Source: Brachyspira hampsonii (GTDB lineage: Bacteria > Spirochaetota > Brachyspiria > Brachyspirales > Brachyspiraceae). From it: a stretch of 64,000 bases of DNA. Both the position numbers and the translations under genes were made by a program. The stretch is taken from NCBI RefSeq assembly GCF_002214805.1, contig NZ_CP019914.1, positions 1,798,001-1,862,000 of the forward strand, in the 5' to 3' direction. The notes below the pieces were generated by a model that was not told the DNA's origin, did not search any database, and saw nothing but the letters and a program-made list of their open reading frames with translations. Shown in pieces: positions 9,576-17,034 of the stretch (position 1 is the stretch's first letter; every line of letters begins with the position of its first letter).

Positions 9576-9834
9576 TGAAAAAGCATATAAAAGATACAAA
9601 AGCAAAAAATGGCGTGCTTTTAGAGAAAGTTTTTTGAAAGAAAATCCGCTTTGCAAAAACTTTGAGGAATGCCATAACTTTGCTGAACATGTGGACCATA
9701 TAAAAAGAATAGAAAGCGAAGATGATCCTCTATTTTATGACAAAAGTAATCTGCAGGCTTTATGCAAAAGGTGTCATAGCAGAAAAACAGCAAAAGAAGA
9801 TGGAGCTTTTGGAAATAAAAAAAAAGATTATTAA
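9565..9834 (+). CDS. HNH endonuclease
   Basis: An 89-aa HNH nuclease: YKSKKWRAFRESFLKENPLC, then AEHVDHI with the catalytic His, then the NLQALCKRCHSRKT zinc/HNH end. It begins inside the upstream Nmad1 gene (ATGAGAAG overlap), indicating coupling. In many HK97-type phages an HNH protein assists DNA packaging next to terminase; here it lies in the early operon, far from terminase, so replication, recombination or homing roles are alternatives. Confidence 0.87.
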   Translation: MRSDEKAYKRYKSKKWRAFRESFLKENPLCKNFEECHNFAEHVDHIKRIESEDDPLFYDKSNLQALCKRCHSRKTAKEDGAFGNKKKDY

Positions 9835-9846
9835 TAGGATATGATT

Positions 9847-10101
9847 ATGAAAATAGATAGTCAAAAACAATATATACATATAGAACGAGATAATAAAAAA
9901 GAACGTATTATTATTGATGCTAAAAATATTAGCAGCGAAGATACTATTTATTTGTTGACTGAGTTTATATACTTTGTAACTAATAAAGAAAATGTACCTG
10001 CTGATGGTTTTGTGGATATTATAAAAGATGCGGTAAGATTAAAAACAGAATTAGAAAAAAAGGGAATGAATAATGAGAGAGCTAAACTTTGTAGAAGATA
10101 A
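9847..10101 (+). CDS. Small phage protein of unknown function
   Basis: An 84-aa protein from the ATG at 9847, which has AGGA 7 nt upstream; the ATG at 9841 is too close to that RBS. A short beta-rich start (QKQYIHIERDNKKERIIIDA) is followed by helices. The next gene begins inside its 3' end. No family recognised. Confidence 0.5.
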   Translation: MKIDSQKQYIHIERDNKKERIIIDAKNISSEDTIYLLTEFIYFVTNKENVPADGFVDIIKDAVRLKTELEKKGMNNERAKLCRR

Positions 10102-10993
10102 TGGACTTTTTGGTATAACTTTCAAGTCTGACAATAAAGCAGAAGCTAATACTATTATGAATGCTATACAGAGGTTTATATCAAAAAATAGTGATAATGA
10201 AATAAAAGAAAATATTAATGACAACAGTAAATCTTCTGTAAAAGACTATTCAAGATGTCCTATAGATGGTCCTAGTAAAGATGTATATTTAAATTTATTT
10301 AGTGATGACAAATTAATTGAGTTGTATAATAGTGAGGAATTAGAGCAAGGGTATAAAGATTATATAAAAAACGAATTAAATGAAAGAGGTATTTTTGATT
10401 TAAGTATGACTAAATCAAAAAAGAAAAGCAGTAATAATAACAATACTAAAAAAGAAAAAAAATCAAACACAATAATAGAAAATATAAAAGAGCATGAACT
10501 TAATAATAAAATAAAAAGTATAAAAAATGGAAGAGATATTACACAGCTTTCTAATGAGGAATTAGAAGAAATAGCTTTATTGGAAAGTGAATTAGCTTCT
10601 ATATGTGGATATTCAGAAACTGCAAAACATATTTTACAAGGCAGAAAGTTTAATCATAGCCGTGAACTTGAAAATAAAATAACACAGGGCAGAAGACTAT
10701 CAGAACTTACTCTTGAAGAATTGAAAGAATTAGAGAAAGTAACAATGCTTGATAATTATAGAGAAGATATACAAAAAGAAATTTATAAAAGAGAAAATAA
10801 ATCTTTTGAAGAAACATTAAAAGAAAACAATGAGATAATATCTTTCTCAGAAGATGAAGAACAGTCTAATTATAAAATAGATGAAGATGAAGATCCATTA
10901 AGTGTAGATACTGATAATATAAATAATTGGGATTTTGATGCAGACGGTGATAAAGTAGATGCAGATGGTAATAAAATGCTTTTTGATTATTGA
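10073..10993 (+). CDS. Acidic helical phage protein with internal repeats, unknown function
   Basis: A 306-aa very acidic protein. It contains three related helical units, each beginning with a motif like LS.EEL.E: around FSDDKLIELYNSEELEQGYK, TQLSNEELEEIALLESELAS and SELTLEELKELEKV. Between the units are Lys/Asn-rich linkers, and the C-terminus ends in an Asp-rich segment with DADGDKVDADGNK, loosely like calcium-binding loops. It overlaps the previous gene by 29 bp. It may be a recombination or DNA-mimic protein, but no family could be assigned. Confidence 0.6.
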   Translation: MRELNFVEDNGLFGITFKSDNKAEANTIMNAIQRFISKNSDNEIKENINDNSKSSVKDYSRCPIDGPSKDVYLNLFSDDKLIELYNSEELEQGYKDYIKNELNERGIFDLSMTKSKKKSSNNNNTKKEKKSNTIIENIKEHELNNKIKSIKNGRDITQLSNEELEEIALLESELASICGYSETAKHILQGRKFNHSRELENKITQGRRLSELTLEELKELEKVTMLDNYREDIQKEIYKRENKSFEETLKENNEIISFSEDEEQSNYKIDEDEDPLSVDTDNINNWDFDADGDKVDADGNKMLFDY

Positions 10994-11002
10994 GGTTTAT
11001 AA

Positions 11003-11233
11003 ATGAAAGGCACTATTATAATATTTGATAATACAAAAGAAAATCAAACTCTGATAAAAACCAAAGGTAGCTATGAAGATATTTTAATAGGATATGCAAC
11101 ACTTATATATCAAACTGCTATAAACACTAAGAAAAAACCTGAAGATGTTGTTTTGGATATATTATATAAAGTGAAAGATAATAAAGAAACTTTGTATAAA
11201 TATATAAAAAAGAATAAGGGAAATAAAAAATGA
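11003..11233 (+). CDS. Small phage protein of unknown function
   Basis: A 76-aa protein, beta-rich at the N-terminus (GTIIIFDNTKENQTLI) and Lys-rich at the C-terminus. It overlaps the following zinc-ribbon gene by 4 bp (ATGA), suggesting translational coupling. Confidence 0.5.
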   Translation: MKGTIIIFDNTKENQTLIKTKGSYEDILIGYATLIYQTAINTKKKPEDVVLDILYKVKDNKETLYKYIKKNKGNKK

Positions 11234-11433
11234 TTTGTGATATATGTAAAAAAAATATAAATGATGATGAGATATTGGAAGGACAAATAAATATTAAATA
11301 TAAGGATAAAGATGGTATAGAAAAAGAGAAAGAAAAAGAAGGTAAACTTTGTATATCATGCTTAGAAGGTTTATCAAAGTATATGGGTATTCCAATAACT
11401 ATTGTTTGTGAGGAAGAAGATGATGAAGAATAA
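11230..11433 (+). CDS. Small zinc-ribbon-like phage protein
   Basis: A 67-aa acidic protein with two CxxC pairs (CDIC at residues 3-6 and CISC in the middle), spaced as in a treble-clef or zinc-ribbon fold, and an Asp/Glu tail. Coupled to the upstream gene by a 4-bp overlap. Function unknown. Confidence 0.55.
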   Translation: MICDICKKNINDDEILEGQINIKYKDKDGIEKEKEKEGKLCISCLEGLSKYMGIPITIVCEEEDDEE

Positions 11434-11461
11434 TTAAGTAACATATAAGAGATAAAAATAG

Positions 11462-11686
11462 ATGATTAAAGCGATTATTAATTATAATGATGTAAACGAT
11501 GAGTTCAGAAGAATGAATGATATTCTAGGAATATTAAAATATAAATACAAAAATATTAATGTTAGTTATAAAAAACTAAAAAAGAAAAATGAATTGTTTC
11601 TAACTATTAATAATGAAAGATTGGAGTGTCATCATAGTTTAGAGTTTTATATGCAGGCAGTAGAAAATATATTGAATAAGGTTTGA
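11462..11686 (+). CDS. Small phage protein of unknown function
   Basis: A 74-aa basic protein with a central KKLKKKNELF patch. It overlaps or abuts the following gene, typical of the dense early operon. No family recognised. Confidence 0.45.
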   Translation: MIKAIINYNDVNDEFRRMNDILGILKYKYKNINVSYKKLKKKNELFLTINNERLECHHSLEFYMQAVENILNKV

Positions 11687-11688
11687 AA

Positions 11689-11973
11689 ATGCTTAATAAA
11701 AAAATAATAATTTTAAGAGAAAAAGTAAAAAGTATATTAAAAAATATGCTTCCGTTTCATGACTTAGACTTTAATATTCATTTTGATAGAGATTACAAAC
11801 AATTAAAACATATAGATTTATATATGCATCATGAATATATAAGAATAAAAAAAGGAACTAAACTTAAAAATATATCTGATAAAAATAATAAAATAAGAGA
11901 ATGTTTAAAAGAGATATATAAAGAGTTTGAAGAAGAAATACAGGAATTATTTAATTTAGAATTATTATACTGA
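11689..11973 (+). CDS. Small phage protein of unknown function
   Basis: A 94-aa protein starting at the ATG at 11689, which has AAGG 7 nt upstream; an in-frame TTG two codons earlier is less likely. Basic N-terminal helix, His-rich middle (FHDLDFNIHFDRD, YMHHEYIR) and an acidic C-terminal helix. No family recognised. Confidence 0.45.
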   Translation: MLNKKIIILREKVKSILKNMLPFHDLDFNIHFDRDYKQLKHIDLYMHHEYIRIKKGTKLKNISDKNNKIRECLKEIYKEFEEEIQELFNLELLY

Positions 11974-11988
11974 TTTAAGGATATATAA

Positions 11989-12156
11989 ATGATAATTTAT
12001 CAAATAGGTTCTATAAGTTTTGGAATATTTAGTGTTATATGTATTTTTATTAGTATAACATCAAAAAATGATATAGCTAAGGCGTTCTATTTACTTTGTT
12101 TCTTTTTATCAAATATTGCTGCTTTACTTTGTGATATAGTAATAAAATTAAATTAG
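11989..12156 (+). CDS. Small two-helix membrane protein, 55 aa
   Basis: A short frame starting ATGATAATTTATC with AAGG 8 nt upstream. It encodes two hydrophobic helices (about residues 5-24 and 33-52) joined by a charged turn with SKNDIAK. It ends 8 bp before ssb. The operon context and RBS support translation; function unknown. Confidence 0.5.
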   Translation: MIIYQIGSISFGIFSVICIFISITSKNDIAKAFYLLCFFLSNIAALLCDIVIKLN

Positions 12157-12164
12157 GAGTTATT

Positions 12165-12554
12165 ATGGCAGATCATAACATTGTAACATTAATAGGAAGG
12201 CTAACCGCTGACCCGCAGCGTAAGTATACACAAGGAGGAATGGAAATTGCTGAGTTCTCTATAGCAAACAATTATTATGTAATTACAAAAAACACTACAG
12301 AAGTAAATTATTTTGATATAGTAGCTTTTGGAAAATTAGCAGAAACAGTAAGTAAATATCTTATAAAAGGAAAGCAAGTTTTAATATGCGGAACACTAAG
12401 GCAGGAAAGATGGCAGGATAAAAATACAAACACTACTAAATCTAAAGTTAGAATAATTATGCAGTCAATGCAGATGCTTGCTGATAAAAAAGAAGCTGAT
12501 AATAATGTATCACAAACCAATAATCAGGAATATGATGAGGAGGTACCGTTTTAA
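12165..12554 (+). CDS. ssb: Phage single-stranded DNA-binding protein
   Basis: A 129-aa SSB. The OB fold runs from NIVTLIGRLTADPQRKYT to about residue 105, and the acidic tip ends DEEVPF, the partner-binding tail of bacterial SSBs. It coats single-stranded DNA during phage replication and recombination. RBS GGAG is in place. The next gene starts within its stop codon (TAATG). Confidence 0.93.
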   Translation: MADHNIVTLIGRLTADPQRKYTQGGMEIAEFSIANNYYVITKNTTEVNYFDIVAFGKLAETVSKYLIKGKQVLICGTLRQERWQDKNTNTTKSKVRIIMQSMQMLADKKEADNNVSQTNNQEYDEEVPF

Positions 12555-12781
12555 TGAATATCACTAAGTTAATTGATACTTTACAATCATATAAAAATAA
12601 AGGATGTAATAGAGTATTAATATCAAATAATAATTTTAGTTCAAATCAATACATAAAAAAAATTGAATTGGACACAAATAATTCAGAACAGATTAATTTG
12701 ATAATAGATGATGTTTATATACGTGATGCTATAAAGACAGCAAAACTATATAAAGATAATGATGAAATAATAAAAATATAG
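12554..12781 (+). CDS. Small phage protein of unknown function (paralogue of next gene)
   Basis: A 75-aa protein coupled to ssb through TAATG. The sequence LIDTLQSYKNKGCNRVLISN followed by an NNFSS segment resembles LLDLLIELETLGVKEVCVNN plus NKYFN in the next gene, so the pair probably arose by duplication. No known family. Confidence 0.45.
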   Translation: MNITKLIDTLQSYKNKGCNRVLISNNNFSSNQYIKKIELDTNNSEQINLIIDDVYIRDAIKTAKLYKDNDEIIKI

Positions 12782-12791
12782 GAAAATATTT

Positions 12792-13073
12792 ATGATAGAA
12801 AATATTATTAATTCATATAATACTGATAGAGATTTATCAGATATAGATGTTCTATTAGATTTATTAATAGAATTAGAAACTTTAGGAGTTAAGGAAGTTT
12901 GTGTTAATAATAAATATTTTAATAATCCAAAACAGATTATTGATATTCATAAAAAGAGATGTGTATCTGATGCTGTTTATTTATCAATTTTAAATATGGA
13001 TTTTAATGAATCTATTAATTTAATAAAAGGAGAAAAAGAAAAGGATAATATTAATTATACATATACTATATAA
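12792..13073 (+). CDS. Small phage protein of unknown function
   Basis: A 93-aa acidic protein. Its middle region resembles the preceding gene product (alternating helix, then VCVNNKYF-like strand). Last gene before the recombinase, from which it is separated by an imperfect hairpin around 13099-13127. Confidence 0.45.
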   Translation: MIENIINSYNTDRDLSDIDVLLDLLIELETLGVKEVCVNNKYFNNPKQIIDIHKKRCVSDAVYLSILNMDFNESINLIKGEKEKDNINYTYTI

Positions 13074-13142
13074 GTTATAAAAGTTTATATTCTTTTTATT
13101 AAATGAAGGCTTTTGTCTTTAATTTAATCAAAAGGTATAAAC

Positions 13143-14072
13143 ATGGCTTCTAAAAGCAATAATAAATTAATAGCACAAAACAATAATAGTATAATAACAG
13201 AAAAACAAGCGGAACTTCTCATTAAGCAAGCTAACTACTTAAATATACTTGACTATATGAAAGAAGAGCAGCTTATTAAACAGATAGATTATGAAACAGA
13301 AAAAGAAAACTTTTTTAAACAATGTTCAAAAACAAAAAGCAATCACACAAAAAGACAATATAGAAACGGACTTAATAAACTAGAGGAATACTGCAAAATG
13401 AATAACAAAAATATTTTATTTATTAAAGCAAGAGAAGCTGATGATTTTATAACTGAAGTCAATTCAAGCGAGCTTTCTAATTTAAGCATACGTGCATTAG
13501 TTTCTTCATGTTCCTCTTTCTTTTCTTTTTTAGAGAGAAGATATCCGTTTATGAAAAATCCTTTTCGAGGTACAAAAACTCGTCCGCCTGTGAAAAATAA
13601 AAAACGTTTGGAAGTACCTACTAAAAAAGAAATTGAATTAATAATTAAAGATATAGCAGATCCTCTTATAAAAGTGGCCATCATTTTTATAATGGAATGC
13701 GGAGTACGTGTTGGGGCTTTACCTAAATTAGAAATCAGAAATAATAAATATTATTCTTATTCTAAAGGAAAAGAAATAAGCTGGAAAGTTACTGACAAAG
13801 TTATTAAATTATTAAAACAGAATAATCTTTCTTTTAATTGTCCTTTCAAAAATAAAAGTTCTGAAGTGATAAGAAACATTTTTTATAGGAGTTCAAAGCG
13901 TTTGTATAATCAAGGTAAAATAAAAGCTGCCTACTCTATACATGATATAAGGCATTATTTTGCTGTTACTTTATACAAACAAACTAAAGATATAGAACTC
14001 ATTAGGCAGGCATTAAATCATAGCAGTATAGCTATAACAGGAATATACTTAAAAAGTTTGGAGGTAGAATAA
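13143..14072 (+). CDS. Tyrosine recombinase (XerC/D-like), early-region copy
   Basis: A 309-aa integrase-family protein with a SAM-like N-terminal core-binding domain (about 60-140). Catalytic residues are readable as R189 (CGVRVGA), H267 and R270 (HDIRH), H293 (NHSS) and Y302 (GIYL). It is one of two tyrosine recombinases in the prophage; the other is at 44889. Its position between the early operon and the small-gene array, away from the phage ends, suggests a role other than integration, for example dimer resolution or cassette recombination. This is inference. A 42-aa RHH protein is coupled to it. Confidence 0.87.
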   Translation: MASKSNNKLIAQNNNSIITEKQAELLIKQANYLNILDYMKEEQLIKQIDYETEKENFFKQCSKTKSNHTKRQYRNGLNKLEEYCKMNNKNILFIKAREADDFITEVNSSELSNLSIRALVSSCSSFFSFLERRYPFMKNPFRGTKTRPPVKNKKRLEVPTKKEIELIIKDIADPLIKVAIIFIMECGVRVGALPKLEIRNNKYYSYSKGKEISWKVTDKVIKLLKQNNLSFNCPFKNKSSEVIRNIFYRSSKRLYNQGKIKAAYSIHDIRHYFAVTLYKQTKDIELIRQALNHSSIAITGIYLKSLEVE

Positions 14073-14200
14073 TGAAAAAAAGATTAGTAGTTTGCAGATT
14101 AAATTATAAAGAATATAAGCTATTAAAAAGATTAGCTAAAGAAAATAATATGAGCGTACGTAAGTATATTAAAAAACTTATTTTAGAATATATTAATTAA
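14072..14200 (+). CDS. Ribbon-helix-helix-like small DNA-binding protein, 42 aa
   Basis: A short frame beginning in the recombinase stop (TAATG) with GGAGG at 14061-14065. The product starts MKKRLVVCRLNYKEYKLLKR and continues LAKENNMSVRKYIKKLI, a strand-helix-helix pattern like minimal Arc/CopG proteins. Coupled to a recombinase, it could be an excisionase-like accessory or autoregulator. Confidence 0.6.
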   Translation: MKKRLVVCRLNYKEYKLLKRLAKENNMSVRKYIKKLILEYIN

Positions 14201-14249
14201 ATATAGTTTTCTAATAACAGTAAATACTTAAAAGTTTGGAGATGTAATA

Positions 14250-14453
14250 ATGAAATTATTTTTATTAATATTCATTGGTTTGCATATATTTTTTTCTATA
14301 TTGTCTATTTACTTATATAATAAAGAATATTTAAAGAAAGGTATAGAAATAGATTATACACCTATAAATGTTAGAATAGCAATTAAAATTGCTGAATTAT
14401 TTTTAATAATGTATTCTATTGTTTATTTTTTGATTATTTTATTTTTAGATTAA
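14250..14453 (+). CDS. Small membrane protein, unknown function
   Basis: A 67-aa protein with two hydrophobic helices (about residues 2-22 and 45-66) separated by a charged loop. RBS GGAG lies 9 nt upstream. It ends the plus-strand early unit before a strong terminator. It might be a superinfection-exclusion or lysis-related protein, but nothing specific is visible. Confidence 0.45.
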   Translation: MKLFLLIFIGLHIFFSILSIYLYNKEYLKKGIEIDYTPINVRIAIKIAELFLIMYSIVYFLIILFLD

Positions 14454-14463
14454 TAAAACTAGT

Positions 14464-14495
14464 GTTGCGATAATTTATGTTATCGCAACTATTAT
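14464..14495. terminator. Terminator between convergent genes
   Basis: GTTGCGATAA (14464-14473) pairs perfectly with TTATCGCAAC (14480-14489), with T/A-rich flanks. It lies between the small membrane protein gene and the minus-strand RHH gene. Confidence 0.75.
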
Positions 14496-14525
14496 TATCC
14501 TGCCGCAAAGGCTTACGAAGTGGCT

Positions 14526-14732
14526 CTACTTATTCATATATTCTTTATGTATCATAGCTATATACTGACTAGCTGATAAATTAAGTTCGGCAGCCTTTTC
14601 TACTATACTGTTCCATATATCATCATGCATAGTTATATTATGTCTATTCATTTTACCTTTGTTAATATCTATGACAGGTCTTCCAGCACCTTCTCTTTTA
14701 CCGCCTCTATTTTCTGTTACTTTTTTTTCCAT
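14526..14732 (-). CDS. RHH-type DNA-binding regulator with GGKREGAGRP motif
   Basis: A 68-aa protein. The basic GGKREGAGRP segment near the N-terminus is an AT-hook-like motif common in small phage and plasmid regulators. It is followed by a ribbon-helix-helix region (HNITMHDDIWNSIVEKAAEL and LSASQYIAMIH). RBS AAGGA lies upstream on the minus strand. It is transcribed divergently from the candidate structured RNA to its right and may regulate that intergenic region; this is inference. Confidence 0.7.
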   Translation of the reverse strand: MEKKVTENRGGKREGAGRPVIDINKGKMNRHNITMHDDIWNSIVEKAAELNLSASQYIAMIHKEYMNK

Positions 14733-14752
14733 AACTTATTCCTTGATTTATA

Positions 14753-14780
14753 TTGACTTATTATTATATATATATATAAT
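14753..14780 (+). promoter_or_regulatory. Consensus promoter ahead of candidate structured RNA
   Basis: TTGACT at 14753-14758 and TATAAT at 14775-14780 with a 16-bp spacer. The predicted start of transcription, about 14787, coincides with the first base of a long terminal stem. Confidence 0.6.
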
Positions 14781-14786
14781 AATAGT

Positions 14787-14937
14787 TATATGGAAGCTAC
14801 GGCTGGAGCTTGTCGGAGCCCCAACCGCTTTCTACTGCTTATTAATAGCTTATTTTCTTATGCTATTAACTAATGATATAATTGCGGCTAACAAGTATAT
14901 CACTGCAGTTATGAAAGTTATAGCTTCCATATTTTTA
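14787..14937 (+). ncRNA. Candidate structured non-coding RNA
   Basis: A 12-bp terminal stem joins ATATGGAAGCTA (14788-14799) with TAGCTTCCATAT (14921-14932), followed by a short T run (14932-14936). Inside are three hairpins: CGGCTGG/CCAACCG (14800-14827, with an inner GCT/AGC stem), TTAATAGC/GCTATTAA (14842-14869), and ATAATTGCGG/CTGCAGTTAT (14878-14912, 10 pairs including two G-U). A promoter sits exactly at its 5' end. The first hairpin is much GC-richer than its surroundings. An open frame crosses the region but lacks a start codon and RBS. It is not a tRNA: there is no anticodon-loop geometry or CCA. A DNA-level role (origin) is the main alternative. Confidence 0.5.
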
Positions 14938-15172
14938 TATCCTCCTTTCGTTGAATATATACATATTATATACGCATTTAATCAAAAAGTCAATAGTAAT
15001 TTAATAAAAAAATAATTTTTTTTAACTTTTATTCATTAAATAAAATTATAACTGATTTATATTTGTTTGGTGGGGGTGGGTAAAATCTCTACAGGCTTTC
15101 AATCGGTGCAACGAGTGGGGAGTCTTTTATGCATGGCGATAACTTTTTTATTAGGGGGTATCAATGCCATTT
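14938..15172. other. Intergenic stretch with G-rich run and hairpin
   Basis: No convincing gene. It contains a G-rich run (GGTGGGGGTGGG near 15068) and a hairpin ATGGC-GATA/TATC-AAT-GCCAT at 15133-15170, followed by TTTTAT on the plus strand. That could terminate a second small plus-strand RNA, but I see no clear promoter for one. Confidence 0.35.
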
Positions 15173-15436
15173 TTATAATTCTTTAATTTTATTTTCTAAT
15201 TCATCAATTCTTTTTACAGTTTCTTCTAATTCTTCTACTCTTTTCTTTAATTTCTGCATTTCACTGCCTTTTTCTTCGTATTCTTTTTTAGCTTTTGCAA
15301 CACAAGCCTGCACAAAACCTCCAAATGTGGCATTAGAATAGTTAAAAGGATCTGCTTTACTATTTTTTACCATTTTAACAATCCATCTATACAAATCCTG
15401 ATTAAAATTAATTGATATACTATTTCTTGAATCCAT
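15173..15436 (-). CDS. Small coiled-coil regulator-like protein
   Basis: An 87-aa protein. The N-terminal half (SISINFNQDLYRWIVKMVKN) looks like an RHH or HTH-type DNA-binding segment; the C-terminal half is a leucine-heptad coiled coil (MQKLKKRVEELEETVKRI). RBS AAGGAG lies upstream on the minus strand. It is divergent from the small-gene array and its start is about 100 bp from the first array leader, making it a candidate regulator of the array, in the position an Aca-type regulator would occupy. No direct evidence. Confidence 0.6.
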   Translation of the reverse strand: MDSRNSISINFNQDLYRWIVKMVKNSKADPFNYSNATFGGFVQACVAKAKKEYEEKGSEMQKLKKRVEELEETVKRIDELENKIKEL

Positions 15437-15539
15437 AATATCTCCTTAAAATTATTATTATAATTATTGTATTTATAAATAATAAAAATTATCTTTACAC
15501 ACAAATTAATATTTTGGTGGTAAAAAATAGGACTTTTTT

Positions 15540-15607
15540 GCGGAAAAGAACTTGCTATCTTTTGGAACAGAGTTATTGTCATCACATAAATAATTAAAAA
15601 GAGGTAA
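15540..15607 (+). promoter_or_regulatory. Array leader 1 (promoter and RBS)
   Basis: Runs from GCGGAAAAG to GAGGTAA. A plausible promoter is TTGCTA (15552) with TATTGT 16 bp on, leaving a 5' leader of roughly 30 nt to the ATG. The uniform sequence could instead be, or include, an operator for one regulator. Confidence 0.65.
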
Positions 15608-15611
15608 TTTA

Positions 15612-15926
15612 ATGTTCAAAATAACAAAAGAAAGTATAAAAAAATTAATATCAAGGCATACTTCTTTTTCAAAAGAAGCGGCTGAGTTTTTATCTGGATA
15701 TTTAATTGATAAAAATAGCAGTATGCCTATAGATTGTTTTATAGCTTCTTATTTAGACAATGATCGCAATAAAAGAATAGGTATATCAGTAATTCCAGAA
15801 GTTATAGAAGAAACTTTTGAAGAGATAAATAAAAAAGATATAGTTTCTTTTATGAATAGAATACAAGGATTTAATATTAATGCTGTAATATATGAAAGTA
15901 ATAATATTATTATATATCAACATTAA
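15612..15926 (+). CDS. Array protein 1, small paralogue family
   Basis: A 104-aa protein of an unrecognised family shared by the first four array genes. Common pattern: an N-terminal helix ending FSKEAAEFLSGYLI, a variable middle, then FEEINKKDIVSFM and a C-terminal strand NIIIYQH. No signal peptide or membrane segment; probably a soluble alpha/beta protein. The conserved leader lies upstream (RBS GAGG) and a private terminator downstream. The arrangement of single-gene units between early and packaging genes is that of accessory 'moron' or anti-defence genes. Confidence 0.65.
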   Translation: MFKITKESIKKLISRHTSFSKEAAEFLSGYLIDKNSSMPIDCFIASYLDNDRNKRIGISVIPEVIEETFEEINKKDIVSFMNRIQGFNINAVIYESNNIIIYQH

Positions 15927-15944
15927 TTGTAATAATATTGATAT

Positions 15945-15970
15945 GGGTACTAAAAGTACCCTTATTTTTA
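15945..15970 (+). terminator. Terminator of array gene 1
   Basis: GGGTACT (15945-15951) pairs with AGTACCC (15955-15961) around a three-base loop, followed by TTATTTTTA. Confidence 0.75.
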
Positions 15971-16012
15971 CATAATGTTAATAAATAAGTGAGAAAAAAA
16001 GTTTTATTTTCT

Positions 16013-16080
16013 GCGGAAAAGAACTTGCTATCTTTCGGAACAGAGTTATTGTCATCACATAAATAATTAAAAAATAGGAA
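16013..16080 (+). promoter_or_regulatory. Array leader 2 (promoter and RBS)
   Basis: Same sequence as leader 1 except TTTCGGAAC for TTTTGGAAC and an AGGAA ribosome binding site in place of GAGGTAA. Confidence 0.65.
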
Positions 16081-16087
16081 TTAAAAA

Positions 16088-16399
16088 ATGATTAGATTAA
16101 CAGAACAACAATTAATAAAAGAATTAGTTGAGTATGGTAAATACTCAAAAGAAGGTGCAAAAAAATTATCAAGATATTTTTTTGATAATGACATGGATAA
16201 TTTATTAATATCTTTCTTAGGTTATCATGAGGATGAAGAAAATGGTATATATTGCGGATTAGATTTTGATAAAATAAATAACTCATTTGAAGAGATAAAT
16301 AAAAATGATTTAATAGGTTTTATAAAACAACATAACAGTAACTTTAATAATAAAAATATAATAATAGAAACTAAAAATACTATAATATATAAGCATTAA
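16088..16399 (+). CDS. Array protein 2, small paralogue family
   Basis: A 103-aa paralogue of array protein 1: KYSKEGAKKLSRYFF in the first third, SFEEINKNDLIGFIKQ in the second half and the ending NTIIYKH align clearly with it, while the middle differs (YHEDEENGIYCGLDF). The closest pair in the family is genes 1 and 2. Function unknown. Confidence 0.65.
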   Translation: MIRLTEQQLIKELVEYGKYSKEGAKKLSRYFFDNDMDNLLISFLGYHEDEENGIYCGLDFDKINNSFEEINKNDLIGFIKQHNSNFNNKNIIIETKNTIIYKH

Positions 16400-16416
16400 T
16401 AGGTATAATTATTATA

Positions 16417-16445
16417 AGGACTGCTAAAAACAGTCCTATTTTTTG
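16417..16445 (+). terminator. Terminator of array gene 2
   Basis: AGGACTG (16417-16423) pairs with CAGTCCT (16431-16437), followed by ATTTTTT. The stem is almost the same as that of the host rex/ankyrin terminator at 47053. Confidence 0.8.
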
Positions 16446-16486
16446 CCTTATTTTTTATAAATAAGTGAGAAAAAGTTTTATTTTCT

Positions 16487-16556
16487 GCGGAAAAGAACTT
16501 GCTATCTTTTGGAATAGAGTTATTGTCATCACATAAATAATTAAAAAAAGAGGTAA
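16487..16556 (+). promoter_or_regulatory. Array leader 3 (promoter and RBS)
   Basis: Identical to leader 1 apart from GGAATAGAG for GGAACAGAG and one or two extra As before GAGGTAA. Confidence 0.65.
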
Positions 16557-16562
16557 TTAAAA

Positions 16563-16865
16563 ATGATTAATTTTAGTTTGAATGAGATAATAGAAGGATT
16601 AAAAGAATACTACTCAGAAAAAGCAGCTGAATTATTAGCAAAATATTTATTAGAGAATGAGCAGGGTTCATCATTACCAATTATAGCTGTATTAAATGAG
16701 GATAATAATGAATATGAAGTATCTATAGGTTATGATATTATCAGAGATTTTTATCAAGAGTTTGATACAGAGGGTTTTGTTAAATATTTAGAAGAGAATG
16801 AAAAATTGTATGGAGATGAGATATTAATTAGTGATGATAATTTAGTAATATGCTATATGGGATAA
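16563..16865 (+). CDS. Array protein 3, small paralogue family
   Basis: A 100-aa acidic member of the array family: YYSEKAAELLAKYLLENE, then DFYQEFDTEGFVKYLEEN and the ending DNLVICYMG. It is more diverged from genes 1 and 2 than they are from each other. Function unknown. Confidence 0.65.
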   Translation: MINFSLNEIIEGLKEYYSEKAAELLAKYLLENEQGSSLPIIAVLNEDNNEYEVSIGYDIIRDFYQEFDTEGFVKYLEENEKLYGDEILISDDNLVICYMG

Positions 16866-16887
16866 TAATATAATAATTATATAAAAT

Positions 16888-16915
16888 AAGGGGCATTAAC
16901 GCTCCTTATTTTTTT
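16888..16915 (+). terminator. Terminator of array gene 3
   Basis: AAGGGGC (16888-16894) pairs with GCTCCTT (16901-16907, one G-U pair), followed by ATTTTTTT. Confidence 0.75.
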
Positions 16916-16957
16916 GCCTTAATTTGTTAATTGATGTGCAAAAAAAATAACTTTTTT

Positions 16958-17029
16958 GCGGAAAAGAACTTGCTATCTTTCGCAACAGAGTTATTGTCAT
17001 CACATAAATAAATAATTAAAAAGAGGTAA
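16958..17029 (+). promoter_or_regulatory. Array leader 4 (promoter and RBS)
   Basis: As the other leaders, with TTTCGCAACAGAG for TTTTGGAACAGAG and AAATAAATAATT before the RBS GAGGTAA. Confidence 0.65.
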
Positions 17030-17034
17030 ATAAA

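Noticed and set aside
14787-14937. tRNA or tRNA-like gene
   Set aside because: It has three arms and a closing stem, but the 12-bp acceptor-like stem, lack of T-loop and D-loop motifs and missing CCA do not fit.
14659-15015. Plus-strand frame of 118 aa crossing the candidate RNA
   Set aside because: Its first part is antisense to the RHH gene, it has no RBS, and the only ATGs lie inside that antisense part; the RNA pairing explains the region better.
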